From NCBI GenBank assembly GCA_024742815.1, contig JANSXX010000010.1, forward strand, positions 77,509-141,508: 64,000 bases of DNA, in the 5' to 3' direction. Source of the stretch: HXMU1420-13 sp024742815. GTDB lineage: Bacteria > Bacteroidota > Rhodothermia > Balneolales > Balneolaceae. The notes under the pieces were generated by a model. It had not been told where the DNA came from. It made no database searches and saw only the letters and a list, made by a program, of their open reading frames with translations. Numbering within the stretch: the stretch's first letter is position 1; each line of letters opens with the position of its first letter. This document shows positions 26,812 to 36,386 of the stretch, piece after piece. The position numbers were made by a program, and so were the translations under genes.

Positions 26812-27148
26812 GAACCCGAGTTTCATTTAGAGCATCCAACGATCGTTTTAACCGATTGGAAATAGAATCTAATCGAACGGTTTGTTGCATTGGTTGGCTC
26901 TGATAAAAAGCATGGCTTTCAAGAAACTGCTGTTCAGTTACTTCAAAATGTGCATATAAAGCCAACCTTAAACTGTCTTCATTTGCTACACTATCTGCAG
27001 ATTGAACCAAAGCATTGAATAAATGCACTTCGGTTAACACATTCATGTAGAGCTGTTCGGGTAGAAGGTCAATGGGCGGTGAATACACGGGTTCTTCTTC
27101 ACATCCTACAAAAAAAAGGGCTGTAAGCAGCAAAATCAGGAATCGCAT
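26771..27148 (-). CDS. DUF4296 lipoprotein
   Basis: A 125-residue lipoprotein (ALFFVGC lipobox) with the DUF4296 layout: a short proline-rich linker PPIDLLPEQLYMNVLTEVHLF, then helices SLRLALYAHFEVTEQQFLES and SISNRLKRSLDALNE. The domain is confined mainly to Bacteroidota and relatives and has no known function. It is the last gene of a minus-strand pair with the SDR upstream (three-base gap). Confidence 0.82.
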   Translation of the reverse strand: MRFLILLLTALFFVGCEEEPVYSPPIDLLPEQLYMNVLTEVHLFNALVQSADSVANEDSLRLALYAHFEVTEQQFLESHAFYQSQPMQQTVRLDSISNRLKRSLDALNETRVLNDSLSGNNRVFQ

Positions 27149-27151
27149 ATC

Positions 27152-27868
27152 CTACTTTTCAGGTGGTTTAGGATTTAACGGTCGCATTGTAATTTCGTTG
27201 ATGAGGAAATTATTAGGTGTTTCCAATACGTATTTGAGTGTTTTTGCGATATCAACGGGATGCATCATATTATCGTGTAACTCTATTGCGTCAATTCCAT
27301 CAAAAAATGAGGTGGCAATGGAGCCGGGAAAAAAGCACGAAACTTTAATGCCATCGTATCGAAGTTCCTTAAAAAGAGCTTCACTAAATCCACGAAGGCC
27401 AAACTTAGTTGCGTTATAAGCAGATATCTTTGGATTCCCCATCAAACCGGCAACAGAAGCAATATTTACAATGTGGCAAACATTAGGATTTTGCTTCATC
27501 TTGGGCACTACGAGGTGCGTGAGGTAAAACACTCCGGATAGATTGACGTCCATCATCGTATTCCAATCTTTCACGCTCAGTTCATCTACATCACCAAAAA
27601 TTCCAAGACCGGCATTATTCACCAAAATATCGGGTTGTTTATCATCAAAGGTAGAGAGTACCCATTCTTCAACATCGTCGTATTTGGTAACGTCCAAGGT
27701 TACCGGGATAAATGAATTGCCCAGTTGCTTCTTAATTTTTGTTAGTTTGTCGGTGCTGCGGGCTAAGCCATAAACGGTGCATCCGGCTTCGACCAGAATT
27801 TTTGCAAATTCGGTACCGATTCCACTACTGGCTCCTGTAACAATGGCAATTTTAGACGCTAATTTCAT
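27152..27868 (-). CDS. Short-chain dehydrogenase/reductase
   Basis: A 238-residue classical SDR. The NAD(P) motif is TGASSGIG (residues 12-19), the structural motif is NNAG (about 85), and the active site comprises Ser in NIASVAGL and Tyr-x3-Lys in SAYNATKFGLRGF. Arg after the Rossmann loop (YGLARS) suggests NADP preference. The substrate is not deducible. Confidence 0.9.
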   Translation of the reverse strand: MKLASKIAIVTGASSGIGTEFAKILVEAGCTVYGLARSTDKLTKIKKQLGNSFIPVTLDVTKYDDVEEWVLSTFDDKQPDILVNNAGLGIFGDVDELSVKDWNTMMDVNLSGVFYLTHLVVPKMKQNPNVCHIVNIASVAGLMGNPKISAYNATKFGLRGFSEALFKELRYDGIKVSCFFPGSIATSFFDGIDAIELHDNMMHPVDIAKTLKYVLETPNNFLINEITMRPLNPKPPEK

Positions 27869-27920
27869 AACAATTGATCAATTATTTAAACTATTATTCT
27901 ATAGAAGGTAATACAAATTC

Positions 27921-28652
27921 ATGAGCAATATCGATTCCATACCCGTGGATAAAATCGCATTTCTAGACGCAGGAAATAGTTCATTTAAAATCGGAGTTCG
28001 GCTGGAAGATCAATGGGGGATAACTAGTTTTAAAGAACCGGATAAACTCGCTGAATACATAAAGAATCAACGTATTGATTATGTAATCACGATAAGTGTT
28101 AAGCCCGATAATTCCTGGCTAGATCAACTGGTAGATCATACTCAAATTGCCGTACTCGAAGTAAGCGATATCCCATCAGAAATGGTGAATTACGAAACGC
28201 CTGATACTCTTGGTTTAGATCGTTTTTTTGCATGCTTAGGAGCTTTTCAATGGGCGAATAAAGCAGTGCTAGTAGTTGATGCAGGTAGTGCGTGCACCAT
28301 CGACTTTATGGATGAAGATGGTGTATTTCAAGGCGGGGTAATTATGCCCGGCGTTCAAAGTTTGCTCAAAGTTTTTCTGCAATCGGCCCCTAATCTTCCA
28401 CACTTTCCTTTTCAGATTCCAGATTCGTTTCCCGGAAAAAGCAGTAACGAATCTTTGCAATGGGGACTTTCTCAATTATTTGTTGATGGACTCAATGCAA
28501 ACATCGTTCGTTATCAAGAAAAGTATACTGATTTCGAAATCTTTGTAACCGGTGGGGATGCAGAATTAGTTGCTAAATACATTGAGCAAGAATGCGTAGT
28601 TCGTCCTGATTTAATTTTTACCGGAATGGAAGCTCTGCTGAGTGAATCTTAG
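27921..28652 (+). CDS. coaX: Type III pantothenate kinase
   Basis: First step of coenzyme A synthesis; an ASKHA-fold kinase of 243 residues. The phosphate loop is FLDAGNSSFKIGV (residues 14-26), LGLDRFFACLGA gives the substrate loop, VVDAGSACTIDFMDEDG the second phosphate loop, and GGVIMPGVQ and VTGGDAELVAKYI the adenosine site. It is convergent with udk, overlapping by four bases. Confidence 0.92.
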   Translation: MSNIDSIPVDKIAFLDAGNSSFKIGVRLEDQWGITSFKEPDKLAEYIKNQRIDYVITISVKPDNSWLDQLVDHTQIAVLEVSDIPSEMVNYETPDTLGLDRFFACLGAFQWANKAVLVVDAGSACTIDFMDEDGVFQGGVIMPGVQSLLKVFLQSAPNLPHFPFQIPDSFPGKSSNESLQWGLSQLFVDGLNANIVRYQEKYTDFEIFVTGGDAELVAKYIEQECVVRPDLIFTGMEALLSES

Positions 28653-29272
28653 GTTAGTTTTCGCTCGATGAGCGAGATCACCATTTCTCGTGCCACTTGA
28701 TTTTTGCCCCCTCGAGGGATAATGATATCGGCGTAGCGTTTACTGGGTTCAACAAATTTTAAATGCATCGGGCGTACAAACTGCTCGTACTGCTCAAACA
28801 CACTTTCCACGGTTCGTCCTCTTTTGTTGATGTCTCTTTTTAGACGTCTGAGTAGTCTTATATCATCATCGGTATCTACAAAAATTTTGATATCCATCAG
28901 GTTGATGAGCTGGGGCTCACTGAAAATCAAAATACCATCAATCAGAATTACCTGTGTTGGTGTTGCTGTAATGGTTTCATCTTTTCGAGTATGCTCGGCA
29001 AAATCATACACGGGTACTTCAACCGGATAGCCCTCCGATAAAGCTTCAATGTGCCGAATTAATAGCTCGGTTTCAAGCGAGGCAGGATGATCAAAATTTT
29101 GTTTAACACGCTCTTCTAACGGCATATGCTTGAGATCGCGATAGTAGGAATCGTGTTCTAGGCGCAGAATATTTTCTTTACTGAAATGCTCGCAGATATA
29201 ATCAACAACGGTGGTTTTTCCTGATCCTGAGCCACCAGCCACACCGATTATGAGTGGTTTTTTATTCGACAT
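28649..29272 (-). CDS. udk: Uridine kinase
   Basis: Salvage kinase forming UMP/CMP, 207 residues. Walker A is GVAGGSGSGKTTVVDYI (residues 10-26). Further motifs are LEHDSYYRDLKHMPLEER, NFDHPASLETELL, and RDINKRGRTVESVFEQY with RPMHLKFVEPSKRYADIIIPRGG, all in the expected order. Two bases separate it from the murein amidase upstream, suggesting co-transcription. Confidence 0.94.
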   Translation of the reverse strand: MSNKKPLIIGVAGGSGSGKTTVVDYICEHFSKENILRLEHDSYYRDLKHMPLEERVKQNFDHPASLETELLIRHIEALSEGYPVEVPVYDFAEHTRKDETITATPTQVILIDGILIFSEPQLINLMDIKIFVDTDDDIRLLRRLKRDINKRGRTVESVFEQYEQFVRPMHLKFVEPSKRYADIIIPRGGKNQVAREMVISLIERKLT

Positions 29273-29274
29273 AA

Positions 29275-30552
29275 TTAGTTTGAGGAAGTAATTTCTTGAC
29301 TTCGTTCGTATTCTTCTTTGTAATCTCTGATTGACCTGAAAATTGCGGAAGCCATTATGGATTGGCCGTACTCGCTGGTTAAAAATCGTTGTTCGCTGGG
29401 GTTGGTAAGAAATCCAACTTCCACTAATAATGCAGGCATTGATGCTTCATATAACACCACAAAACCAGCTTGCTTAACACCTCTGGATTTTCGGTTAGCC
29501 CGTTTCGAAAATTGGTGATCCATCATCGAGGCAATGCGTTCACTGGTTGAGATGTAACCACTATGAGCTAATTCGTAAATCAATAATTCTTCTTCGGTTA
29601 ATTCGCGCACTTCTCGTTTACCATCGTTAAAAATCATGTTCTCTTTCTTCATGATTTCCAATGAACTTTCACTACGATGGAGCCCTAGGAAAAAAACTTC
29701 AGTGCCACGAACCGAAGGATCATGAAATCCATTAGCATGGATAGAAACGAATAAATCACCTTCATGCCTATTGGCGATGCTTCCCCGATCGTACAAATCT
29801 ATAAAAGTGTCATCCTCGCGGGTATAAATTACATTTACATCGGGTAAATACTCTTCAATATATTCTCCCAATTTTTTAGAAATTGCGAGAACTACGTCTT
29901 TTTCTTTTGTGTGCCTGTAGCCAATATTCCCTGGGTCTTTACCACCATGACCTGCATCAATTATGATGGTATCGAATTTCAATTTATCGGCAATCTCATT
30001 GTAGTCTTCATCCGGTTCCGTGGCCGGTATCATGGTAATATCGAGCGCATTATCAGGATTTATATTCAGATACCAGTTTTTGGCAAGAAACTGCTGGGTA
30101 TATACTTCCACTTCATAAGCGGTGGATTTGGTCATAGCTAAAAGAAGATCATCTGAGGCTTTATCCGGATAAGCCGTTGCCATTACATATACATTTTGAT
30201 CCAGATAAATATCAACTCCAAAGCTATCTTCCAGTTTATAAAGGCGAACTTCCTGAATTTTACCACCTAGTTCGGGTAATTGGATACCGGTTGTATCGAT
30301 GTTATTGCCAAACAATTGCATTTGAATTAAATCTGAGGCAGGCTGAATGACTTGAAAAGAATCTATGGGCTGATCAAAATGAAAACGAACTACGTAACCA
30401 AGCCCATCGCTACGTTCGGCTTTAGAAACCCGATCTAAATGTATCTGTGCATACGAACTTTGAGTAAAAGAGAAAATGATACCAAGAACCGCACAAACAC
30501 GGAGAAAAGCATACCCATTCATGATGGAAATGGATTTAAAATTAACGGCCAT
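29275..30552 (-). CDS. N-acetylmuramoyl-L-alanine amidase (Amidase_3), exported
   Basis: Zinc amidase that cleaves peptide stems from peptidoglycan, in the AmiC/CwlD family. It has 425 residues with a signal peptide (VCAVLGIIFSFTQSSYAQ). An N-terminal AMIN-like beta region (about residues 35-150) precedes the catalytic domain (about 192-415), which has the zinc His in IIDAGHGGKDPGNIG, SIHANGFHDPSVRG and VEVGFLTNPSEQRFL. ATG 30522 is an alternative start that would put the signal peptide at the very beginning; neither start has a clear ribosome site. Confidence 0.9.
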   Translation of the reverse strand: MAVNFKSISIMNGYAFLRVCAVLGIIFSFTQSSYAQIHLDRVSKAERSDGLGYVVRFHFDQPIDSFQVIQPASDLIQMQLFGNNIDTTGIQLPELGGKIQEVRLYKLEDSFGVDIYLDQNVYVMATAYPDKASDDLLLAMTKSTAYEVEVYTQQFLAKNWYLNINPDNALDITMIPATEPDEDYNEIADKLKFDTIIIDAGHGGKDPGNIGYRHTKEKDVVLAISKKLGEYIEEYLPDVNVIYTREDDTFIDLYDRGSIANRHEGDLFVSIHANGFHDPSVRGTEVFFLGLHRSESSLEIMKKENMIFNDGKREVRELTEEELLIYELAHSGYISTSERIASMMDHQFSKRANRKSRGVKQAGFVVLYEASMPALLVEVGFLTNPSEQRFLTSEYGQSIMASAIFRSIRDYKEEYERSQEITSSN

Positions 30553-30707
30553 TTTTTCTGTAGATGATTAATCGAAGATAATGCAATATTTAACCTTATG
30601 AAAGCTTGGATTGTTGCCTAAATTTTTCGTTTAAAACCAAAAAACATAGATTATAGAGATTTTATTACTACCATTTATTTGATCGAAAAATACACATCAT
30701 CTTAAAC

Positions 30708-33632
30708 GTGCAAACACAGAAAAGTACAGAAAAAGAATATTGGGGATCTATACAACCGGAAGTAGATCAATGGTTTACTAAATGGGGAGAGGCGCAATAT
30801 AGTGCTATAAATCAAGTATTAACGGAATGCCAAAACGATCTAAATAAAGGTAATTCTAAAGATGCACTCACTCGCTTAAAAAGTTATGCCCGCACGTTAA
30901 ACAAAAATGAAGAACCTGAATGGTTTAATGAGCTTGAGCAAATTTCCGCTCAAATTCCCGAAGTAGTAACTCTTCCTCAAGAAGAAAGACACTTTAATGT
31001 AGAAGAAGGTGATACGGCTTATGTTCGCTTTGTAAAGTCATTCAAGCGTATTCGCCGCACATTACGTAACTCTTTCTTTGCTGTTAAAAATACTTTTCTA
31101 AAACTCGCAAGAAAAGAAGCTGTCGAAACTCCTGTTTTTGAACGAACTGTACCATTTAGAAACTTGGTGCTTTTACAAAGTATTCATTCTGCGTACATCA
31201 TTAAACGGTGGCATAAAACGATATCAGCTGTTAGCTCGTATTTATTGATTGATTGCAAGAATGAACTATTAAACCACTTATCAGATGCAAAACAAGAGCG
31301 CCTAAGCACACTTTTTGCCCAAAGTTTAGAAGTTGTTGATGCTCTCTTTCAATCATTTAAAGAAGTATCTGAACAGGAACGCCAACACCTGCATGAACGA
31401 GTAATTCAACGACTTGGTGTAGCCGGTACGGTTACATTAAGTGCAAGTAAATTAAGCGACGAGGTAATTCAGCGAAGCAAACAAAGCTATATCCTAGATT
31501 GGAAAGAAACCGCATCTATTTGGGTAGCATTGATAGAGGCCAATGCTAAACAATTGACCGCGGCTCAATCATTAATGTTGGTTGAACAAGAGCTAATCAA
31601 AAGGGAAGGGTGGTTGAAAAATGATTTCACCAAAACGATTACAGATTCGGTACTTCCGCCTCACGCTGAATTAATTCAGTATTTGGAAGGGGAATTAGAT
31701 CGAGTTAAAAATAACGAGCTAAACTCAACGAAGCTCACTAAAATATGTGAAGAAATTCAAGTTGAGACCGCAGAGATTATTGAAGAAAGAATTATCCCAA
31801 AACTAGATAAAGCCACCGACGAGAGAACTTTAAGTACTTTTCTGGAAACCTATGCTGCAGATGTTGCCACGTTAGCAAATCGTGTAGAAACGCGTTTACC
31901 CTTGATAGAAGACATAGGGTTCAGAGAGCATCATCCGGAGTACTCGATTAAAGATATTGAATGGCAGTCGCTGTTTAGACGATTATTAGGTGATGAATAT
32001 CTTTTGGAGTTACTTCCAGAGCAATTAAATCCGGAAGAAGAAGTAGCGGAGCTTGCAGAAGAGTTTGCAGAAGTAGTTCAGATCATAAAAACGAACCTTT
32101 CCATCGCCACAGAAGCCGACAATTCGGAGGAAGAAGGTCCATTAGAAATTGTAACTAAAGGTATAGAACTGGCGCTGGTTAAACTCAGCGATCTGAAACA
32201 GGATGCCATAACAATTGAGGAAACCTTAGAAAATGAGTTGAATATGCATCACGCGGAATTGATGGAGCGTGTGAAAAGGCTACTCCTGAACCAAGATGCC
32301 GGACAAATAAAATGGGCGGATACTCAAATTCGGGTAAAGGAATCGGCATCAGATTACACCGAGAAAATTGGAATTTACTGGGCTAAATTTACCGATCGCT
32401 TAGAGATTATTCGTCGTTTCGGGGTTGGAAAATTCAATGAGTTTGCGGATGTAATACGTAATTATTTCGGATTAGTAGAGGTCGAGCACATCAATGTGCA
32501 AAAAACAAACATTGCCACCTTACTCTACGAAACCGATAAAAAATATCGACAACTTCCTTATATCTATCGCCGGCTGTTTGATTATAAACGATGCCCGGAA
32601 GAAGCATTTTTTATTCGAAAGAAAGAACATTTCGATCAGGCTGAACGTGCGCACCAATTATGGACAACCGGTTTTCCATCTTCACTTGCGGTGATTGGGG
32701 AGAAAGGAAGTGGCCGGAGTACGCTTATTAATTATTTGGAACAGGAAGTACTAAATGGCGAACGAATCGAACACATAAACATAGAAAACTCAATTTCTAC
32801 AGAAAGTGAGCTGCTGGAAATTATCTGCAAGCATCTCAAAATTCAGCCAAAAGAAGATATCACAGACATCATTGATCTGTTAAACAGAAGACGAAAGAAA
32901 ACTGTGATAGTGCTCGAAAACATGCAGAACAGTTTTTTGCGAACGGTTCGCGGGTATCAAGCTATTAGCGCACTTCTATACCTGATTGCTGAAACCAAAG
33001 AGCAAGTACTTTGGATTTGTTCCTGTTCAAGATATGCGTGGAATTTTCTGAATGTGGCGGTTAAAATCAGCGATTATTTTTCACATTCCATCGCAGTAGA
33101 TTCCTACAATAAAGAAGAAATTGAAGATCTGATTCTCAAGCGCCAAAAAGCTAGTGGGTATCAATTGGAATTTATACCTGACGATACCACAGCAAAAAGC
33201 AGATCATACAAAAAACTGCTCGACGACCCTGAGGCTGCACAGGATTATTTAGCTACAGAGTTTTTTAATGAACTTTCTAAAATGGCCGAAGGCAATGCTA
33301 CCGTGGCTATGATCTATTGGATTCGATCGATTCAAAAAATTGAAGGTTCGTTTATCTATTTGCAACCTGTAGAATTTCAGGGTATTCAGTATTTATCAGA
33401 ATTGGACTCCAATACCTTATTTGTACTTAATGCTTTTGTGAAACATGATGTGCTCACTGCCGGCGAACTTGCCGGTGTGATGAATATTTCTAAGGTAGAT
33501 TCCGAGACCATCATCTCCCGATTATATTCGCGAGGTTTATTGGTTAGGGATGAAAAAAAGTACAGCCTCAATGATCTAATATACCGTCAGGTTGTTCGCT
33601 TGTTGAAGTCACGAAATTTTATTAACGCCTGA
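30708..33632 (+). CDS. Large P-loop ATPase with C-terminal winged helix, coupled to MscS
   Basis: A 974-residue soluble protein starting at GTG 30708; I do not recognise it as a named family. The first two thirds (residues 1-640) are helical, with coiled-coil character and acidic segments around 445-475. An AAA/STAND-like domain follows: Walker A VIGEKGSGRSTLINYLEQE (about 662-680), a Walker B-like VIVLENMQNSF (about 731-741, with Glu where Asp is usual), and a sensor-like WICSCSRYAWNFL. The last 80 residues form a likely winged helix (LDSNTLFVLNAFVKHDVLTAGELAG...SRLYSRGLLVRDEKKYSL). No transmembrane helix is apparent. One base separates its stop from the MscS start, pointing to a shared function, perhaps ATP-dependent signalling tied to channel state (inference). 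Confidence 0.8.
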   Translation: MQTQKSTEKEYWGSIQPEVDQWFTKWGEAQYSAINQVLTECQNDLNKGNSKDALTRLKSYARTLNKNEEPEWFNELEQISAQIPEVVTLPQEERHFNVEEGDTAYVRFVKSFKRIRRTLRNSFFAVKNTFLKLARKEAVETPVFERTVPFRNLVLLQSIHSAYIIKRWHKTISAVSSYLLIDCKNELLNHLSDAKQERLSTLFAQSLEVVDALFQSFKEVSEQERQHLHERVIQRLGVAGTVTLSASKLSDEVIQRSKQSYILDWKETASIWVALIEANAKQLTAAQSLMLVEQELIKREGWLKNDFTKTITDSVLPPHAELIQYLEGELDRVKNNELNSTKLTKICEEIQVETAEIIEERIIPKLDKATDERTLSTFLETYAADVATLANRVETRLPLIEDIGFREHHPEYSIKDIEWQSLFRRLLGDEYLLELLPEQLNPEEEVAELAEEFAEVVQIIKTNLSIATEADNSEEEGPLEIVTKGIELALVKLSDLKQDAITIEETLENELNMHHAELMERVKRLLLNQDAGQIKWADTQIRVKESASDYTEKIGIYWAKFTDRLEIIRRFGVGKFNEFADVIRNYFGLVEVEHINVQKTNIATLLYETDKKYRQLPYIYRRLFDYKRCPEEAFFIRKKEHFDQAERAHQLWTTGFPSSLAVIGEKGSGRSTLINYLEQEVLNGERIEHINIENSISTESELLEIICKHLKIQPKEDITDIIDLLNRRRKKTVIVLENMQNSFLRTVRGYQAISALLYLIAETKEQVLWICSCSRYAWNFLNVAVKISDYFSHSIAVDSYNKEEIEDLILKRQKASGYQLEFIPDDTTAKSRSYKKLLDDPEAAQDYLATEFFNELSKMAEGNATVAMIYWIRSIQKIEGSFIYLQPVEFQGIQYLSELDSNTLFVLNAFVKHDVLTAGELAGVMNISKVDSETIISRLYSRGLLVRDEKKYSLNDLIYRQVVRLLKSRNFINA

Positions 33633-33633
33633 T

Positions 33634-34533
33634 ATGAAATACCTGCTATCCTTTATTTTTTTATTGATTGTTAGTGCTGAATGGGCTTTTGCGCAAACTA
33701 CGGCTGCAGCAGACACTACAAATGCAGTCGCCGATCCTGACTCGAAAATCGGGCAGATTAAAGATCTCATTTCGGTGGGTAAAATTATTTACTCCTTGTT
33801 AGTTCTTGGAGGAACCTATCTATTCAATCGAATAGTCATTTTTTTGCTTGGTGCGCTAGCTGAACGTCAGTCCTCCTATCGACTGCTGATTAAACGCATA
33901 GTGCCGTTCCTAAATGTATTTGTGTGGTCGTTCGCTATTTTTATTGTGATTGCCGGAATCATTTCGCCACCTATGGAAACCGTGGTTGCGGTAGGCGCAT
34001 CCATTGGTATCGCCGTTGGTTTTGCTTCGCAGGATATACTGAAGAATATCTTTGGCGGATTTATCATCATTATGGACCGGCCGTTTCAGGTAGGAGATAA
34101 GATCGAGGTGAACAGCCATTACGGCGAAGTAATGGAAATTGGACTTCGTTCTACACGCATCGTAACTCCTGATGATTCTGTTGTTTCCATCCCTAATGCC
34201 GATATCGTAAGTAACTCGGTTTCGAACACAAATTCAGGTGCGCTCGACTGTCAGGTTGTGATTGAAGTTTTCTTGCCGGCAAAAACAGATATCGATCAGG
34301 TAAAAGAAATTGCCTTTAAAGCTGCTATATCTTCGCGCTACGTGTATTTGAAGAAGCCCATTGTTGTGATGACAGCAAATCAGGTGCATGAGCAAAATTA
34401 TGTGATGGTATGCAAAGTAAAAGCTTATGTGTTAGATATTAGATATGAGTTTTTACTGAAAAGTGACATCACCGAATTGATAATGAACGAGTTGAATGCA
34501 CGTAATCTGATTCCGGAATTTCAAAGTAAATAA
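33634..34533 (+). CDS. MscS-family mechanosensitive channel
   Basis: A 299-residue small-conductance channel homologue. It has an N-terminal signal peptide (LSFIFLLIVSAEWAFAQ), then about three membrane helices (ISVGKIIYSLLVLGGTYLF, FLNVFVWSFAIFIVIAGII, and the pore helix AVGASIGIAVGFASQDILKN). The MscS beta domain follows with FIIIMDRPFQVGDKIEV and RSTRIVTPDDSVVSIPNADI, then a mixed alpha/beta C-terminal domain. The pore helix has the Gly/Ala packing of MscS. A cleavable signal peptide is a common addition in Bacteroidota MscS proteins. It is translationally coupled to the giant ATPase. Confidence 0.92.
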   Translation: MKYLLSFIFLLIVSAEWAFAQTTAAADTTNAVADPDSKIGQIKDLISVGKIIYSLLVLGGTYLFNRIVIFLLGALAERQSSYRLLIKRIVPFLNVFVWSFAIFIVIAGIISPPMETVVAVGASIGIAVGFASQDILKNIFGGFIIIMDRPFQVGDKIEVNSHYGEVMEIGLRSTRIVTPDDSVVSIPNADIVSNSVSNTNSGALDCQVVIEVFLPAKTDIDQVKEIAFKAAISSRYVYLKKPIVVMTANQVHEQNYVMVCKVKAYVLDIRYEFLLKSDITELIMNELNARNLIPEFQSK

Positions 34534-34681
34534 CTCAAAGCACTGCAATTTATTAATTGTGGTAACTTCATCATTCCTTCATCTTAGCAAGCCACATTCC
34601 ACTTGACATTAGTGCTCAAGGCAATTACAATGTGAGGGCTAATCTTTCATTTATTTTAAGAAAAACTGTAGGAGGAATATT

Positions 34682-35062
34682 ATGAATGAGGAAATATTTC
34701 TTGACGCCGCTGAGAATGGCGACCTCGAGACAGTAACCCGATTCCTAGCGGAAGGAAATAACGTAAACACCAAAGATGAACACGACCGAACCGCTTTATT
34801 AAAAGCAGCCAAGCACGGTCATAAACAAATAGTAGAGGCACTGATAAATGCTGGGGCAGAAATTGATCATAGGGATAACCGTGGAACAACAGCCTTGTAT
34901 TGGGCATCCACGAACGGATTTAAAGAAATCGTAGAATTATTGATTGAGCATAAAAGCGACGTTGATGTACATGACGATCGCGGTTGGTCGGCACTCGATC
35001 AAGCAGTCGCACAAAACCACAAAGGCGTAGCTAGTATATTACAGGAGGCCGGAGCGCACTAA
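34682..35062 (+). CDS. Ankyrin-repeat protein
   Basis: A 126-residue protein that is entirely ankyrin repeats, about four: AAENGDLETVTRFLAEG, TALLKAAKHGHKQIVEALINAGA, TALYWASTNGFKEIVELLIEH, and SALDQAVAQNHKGVASILQEAGA. It has an unusually good ribosome site, GGAGGAAT, just before the ATG, and its own terminator. No signal peptide, so a cytoplasmic protein-binding scaffold. The 148-base gap before it suggests a separate promoter from MscS. Confidence 0.9.
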   Translation: MNEEIFLDAAENGDLETVTRFLAEGNNVNTKDEHDRTALLKAAKHGHKQIVEALINAGAEIDHRDNRGTTALYWASTNGFKEIVELLIEHKSDVDVHDDRGWSALDQAVAQNHKGVASILQEAGAH

Positions 35063-35092
35063 TCGCTTAAAACCAACATTACCAAAAAATCT

Positions 35093-35126
35093 AAACCCTC
35101 TTCAGGAAACTGTTGAGGGTTTTTTA
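35093..35126 (+). terminator. Rho-independent terminator after the ankyrin gene
   Basis: Outer stem AAACCCTC / GAGGGTTT (35093-35100 and 35115-35122), inner CAG/CTG stem with a GAAA tetraloop separated by a TT/TT mismatch, then a T run to 35126. It overlaps the 3' end of the convergent gene by three bases. Confidence 0.85.
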
Positions 35127-35840
35127 TTTCCCGTAAAGAATGAAGATGGTTGGGCGTTTATGCAATTCAGGAAGCTTGCCGCTGTTCCACTCACCAATTT
35201 CTTTTGATTGAATAAACTCCGTTTCTAAAGTGATATCGCAGGCAATGCAAAGTCGAGTTTCGGGCCGACAGGTTTCCAGAATACTTTTTAGCATTTCGTT
35301 ATTGCGATAGGGCGCTTCCATAAAAATCTGCGTGCGATCATGTCGGCGAGATTCTCCTTCCAGCTGAATCAACATCTGTTTTCTGCCTTTTTGGTCGATG
35401 GGGAGGTAGCCGTTAAATGCAAACGATTGCCCGTTAAAACCCGAAGCCATCATAGCTAAGAGAATACTGGATGGACCAATAAGTGGAACTACTCGAATTC
35501 CATTTTGATGAGCCATTTTGACGAGTTTTGCTCCCGGATCAGCAATTCCCGGAGCTCCTGCTTCCGACAGAATTCCCATATCCCGACCGGCTTTTAGCGG
35601 CTTTAAAAAAGAAAATATTTCGTGATCGGGTGTTTTTTTGTTTAGTGGATAAAAATCGATGTTGTATTCAGGAATGGTATCGCCAACCCATTGCAAAAAC
35701 TTCACCGCCGATTGGATATTTTCAACGGCTAAGGCATCCAGTTTTCGAACAACTTCTAAAGTGTATTCGGGAAGAGCGTTATTCGAAGTGGTCTTACCAA
35801 GGGTAGTTGGAATCAGATATAAAGTGCCTTTTGAGCTCAT
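35124..35840 (-). CDS. RsmI-like SAM-dependent methyltransferase
   Basis: A 238-residue tetrapyrrole methylase-fold (SAM) protein: TLYLIPTTLG at the start, GRDMGILSEAGAPGIADPG with the SAM loop, VVPLIGPSSILLAMMASGF, FMEAPYRNNEMLKSIL, and the C-terminal RPTIFILYGK. This is the short RsmI-like form common in Bacteroidota; true RsmI (16S rRNA C1402 2'-O-methylation) has about 280 residues and a longer C-terminus, so the substrate is not certain. It overlaps the upstream membrane protein gene by four bases. Confidence 0.85.
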   Translation of the reverse strand: MSSKGTLYLIPTTLGKTTSNNALPEYTLEVVRKLDALAVENIQSAVKFLQWVGDTIPEYNIDFYPLNKKTPDHEIFSFLKPLKAGRDMGILSEAGAPGIADPGAKLVKMAHQNGIRVVPLIGPSSILLAMMASGFNGQSFAFNGYLPIDQKGRKQMLIQLEGESRRHDRTQIFMEAPYRNNEMLKSILETCRPETRLCIACDITLETEFIQSKEIGEWNSGKLPELHKRPTIFILYGK

Positions 35841-36319
35841 ACATCCACCCGTTCGATTGAGAATTTACTGGATTCGCCCGATGCCCTGCGATTGGCATAT
35901 TTTGTTACAAATATCATCACCACACTAAGGATACTTAATCCAATCAGAGCGATAATCATATTCATGAAAGAGGTACTTCGCTGGAGATCGTAAGTCGGAA
36001 TCATAACAATTTCCTGATAGGCGCCTTCTTTGTAGCGAATGGGAATCACAGCGGTATCCATAATCTTTTGCGCCATTTGAACCGAAAGAGAAAGTCGACG
36101 CTCAACGGTTTCGCCCTCCGGATCCACAAATTTCAAATCAACATAGCCATTGCTTTGTGCAGCAATTTGTTTGATGTCGAAATCGGTGACATCCGCGGCA
36201 ATGCTTTCACCGTTGTTGTAGGTGTAGATGGTTCCGCGATATACGTTGAGTTGTTGAATGGAGATAAAAGCTAAATAGCAAGGAAAGAGCCAAAGCAAAT
36301 ATAACAGGCGAAATTTCAT
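35837..36319 (-). CDS. Two-TM protein of unknown function
   Basis: A 160-residue protein with an N-terminal hydrophobic helix (FRLLYLLWLFPCYLAFISI) and a second helix near the C-terminus (MNMIIALIGLSILSVVMIFV). Between them is a roughly 90-residue extracytoplasmic stretch rich in beta strands, and a short charged cytoplasmic tail follows. I recognise no family. It is translationally coupled to the RsmI-like gene. Confidence 0.65.
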   Translation of the reverse strand: MKFRLLYLLWLFPCYLAFISIQQLNVYRGTIYTYNNGESIAADVTDFDIKQIAAQSNGYVDLKFVDPEGETVERRLSLSVQMAQKIMDTAVIPIRYKEGAYQEIVMIPTYDLQRSTSFMNMIIALIGLSILSVVMIFVTKYANRRASGESSKFSIERVDV

Positions 36320-36386
36320 AGTGGTTATTTAATCCAAATTTCAGTTTTCAAAATTCAAACAATCGATTAAGCTCGTTGTTCGAAGT

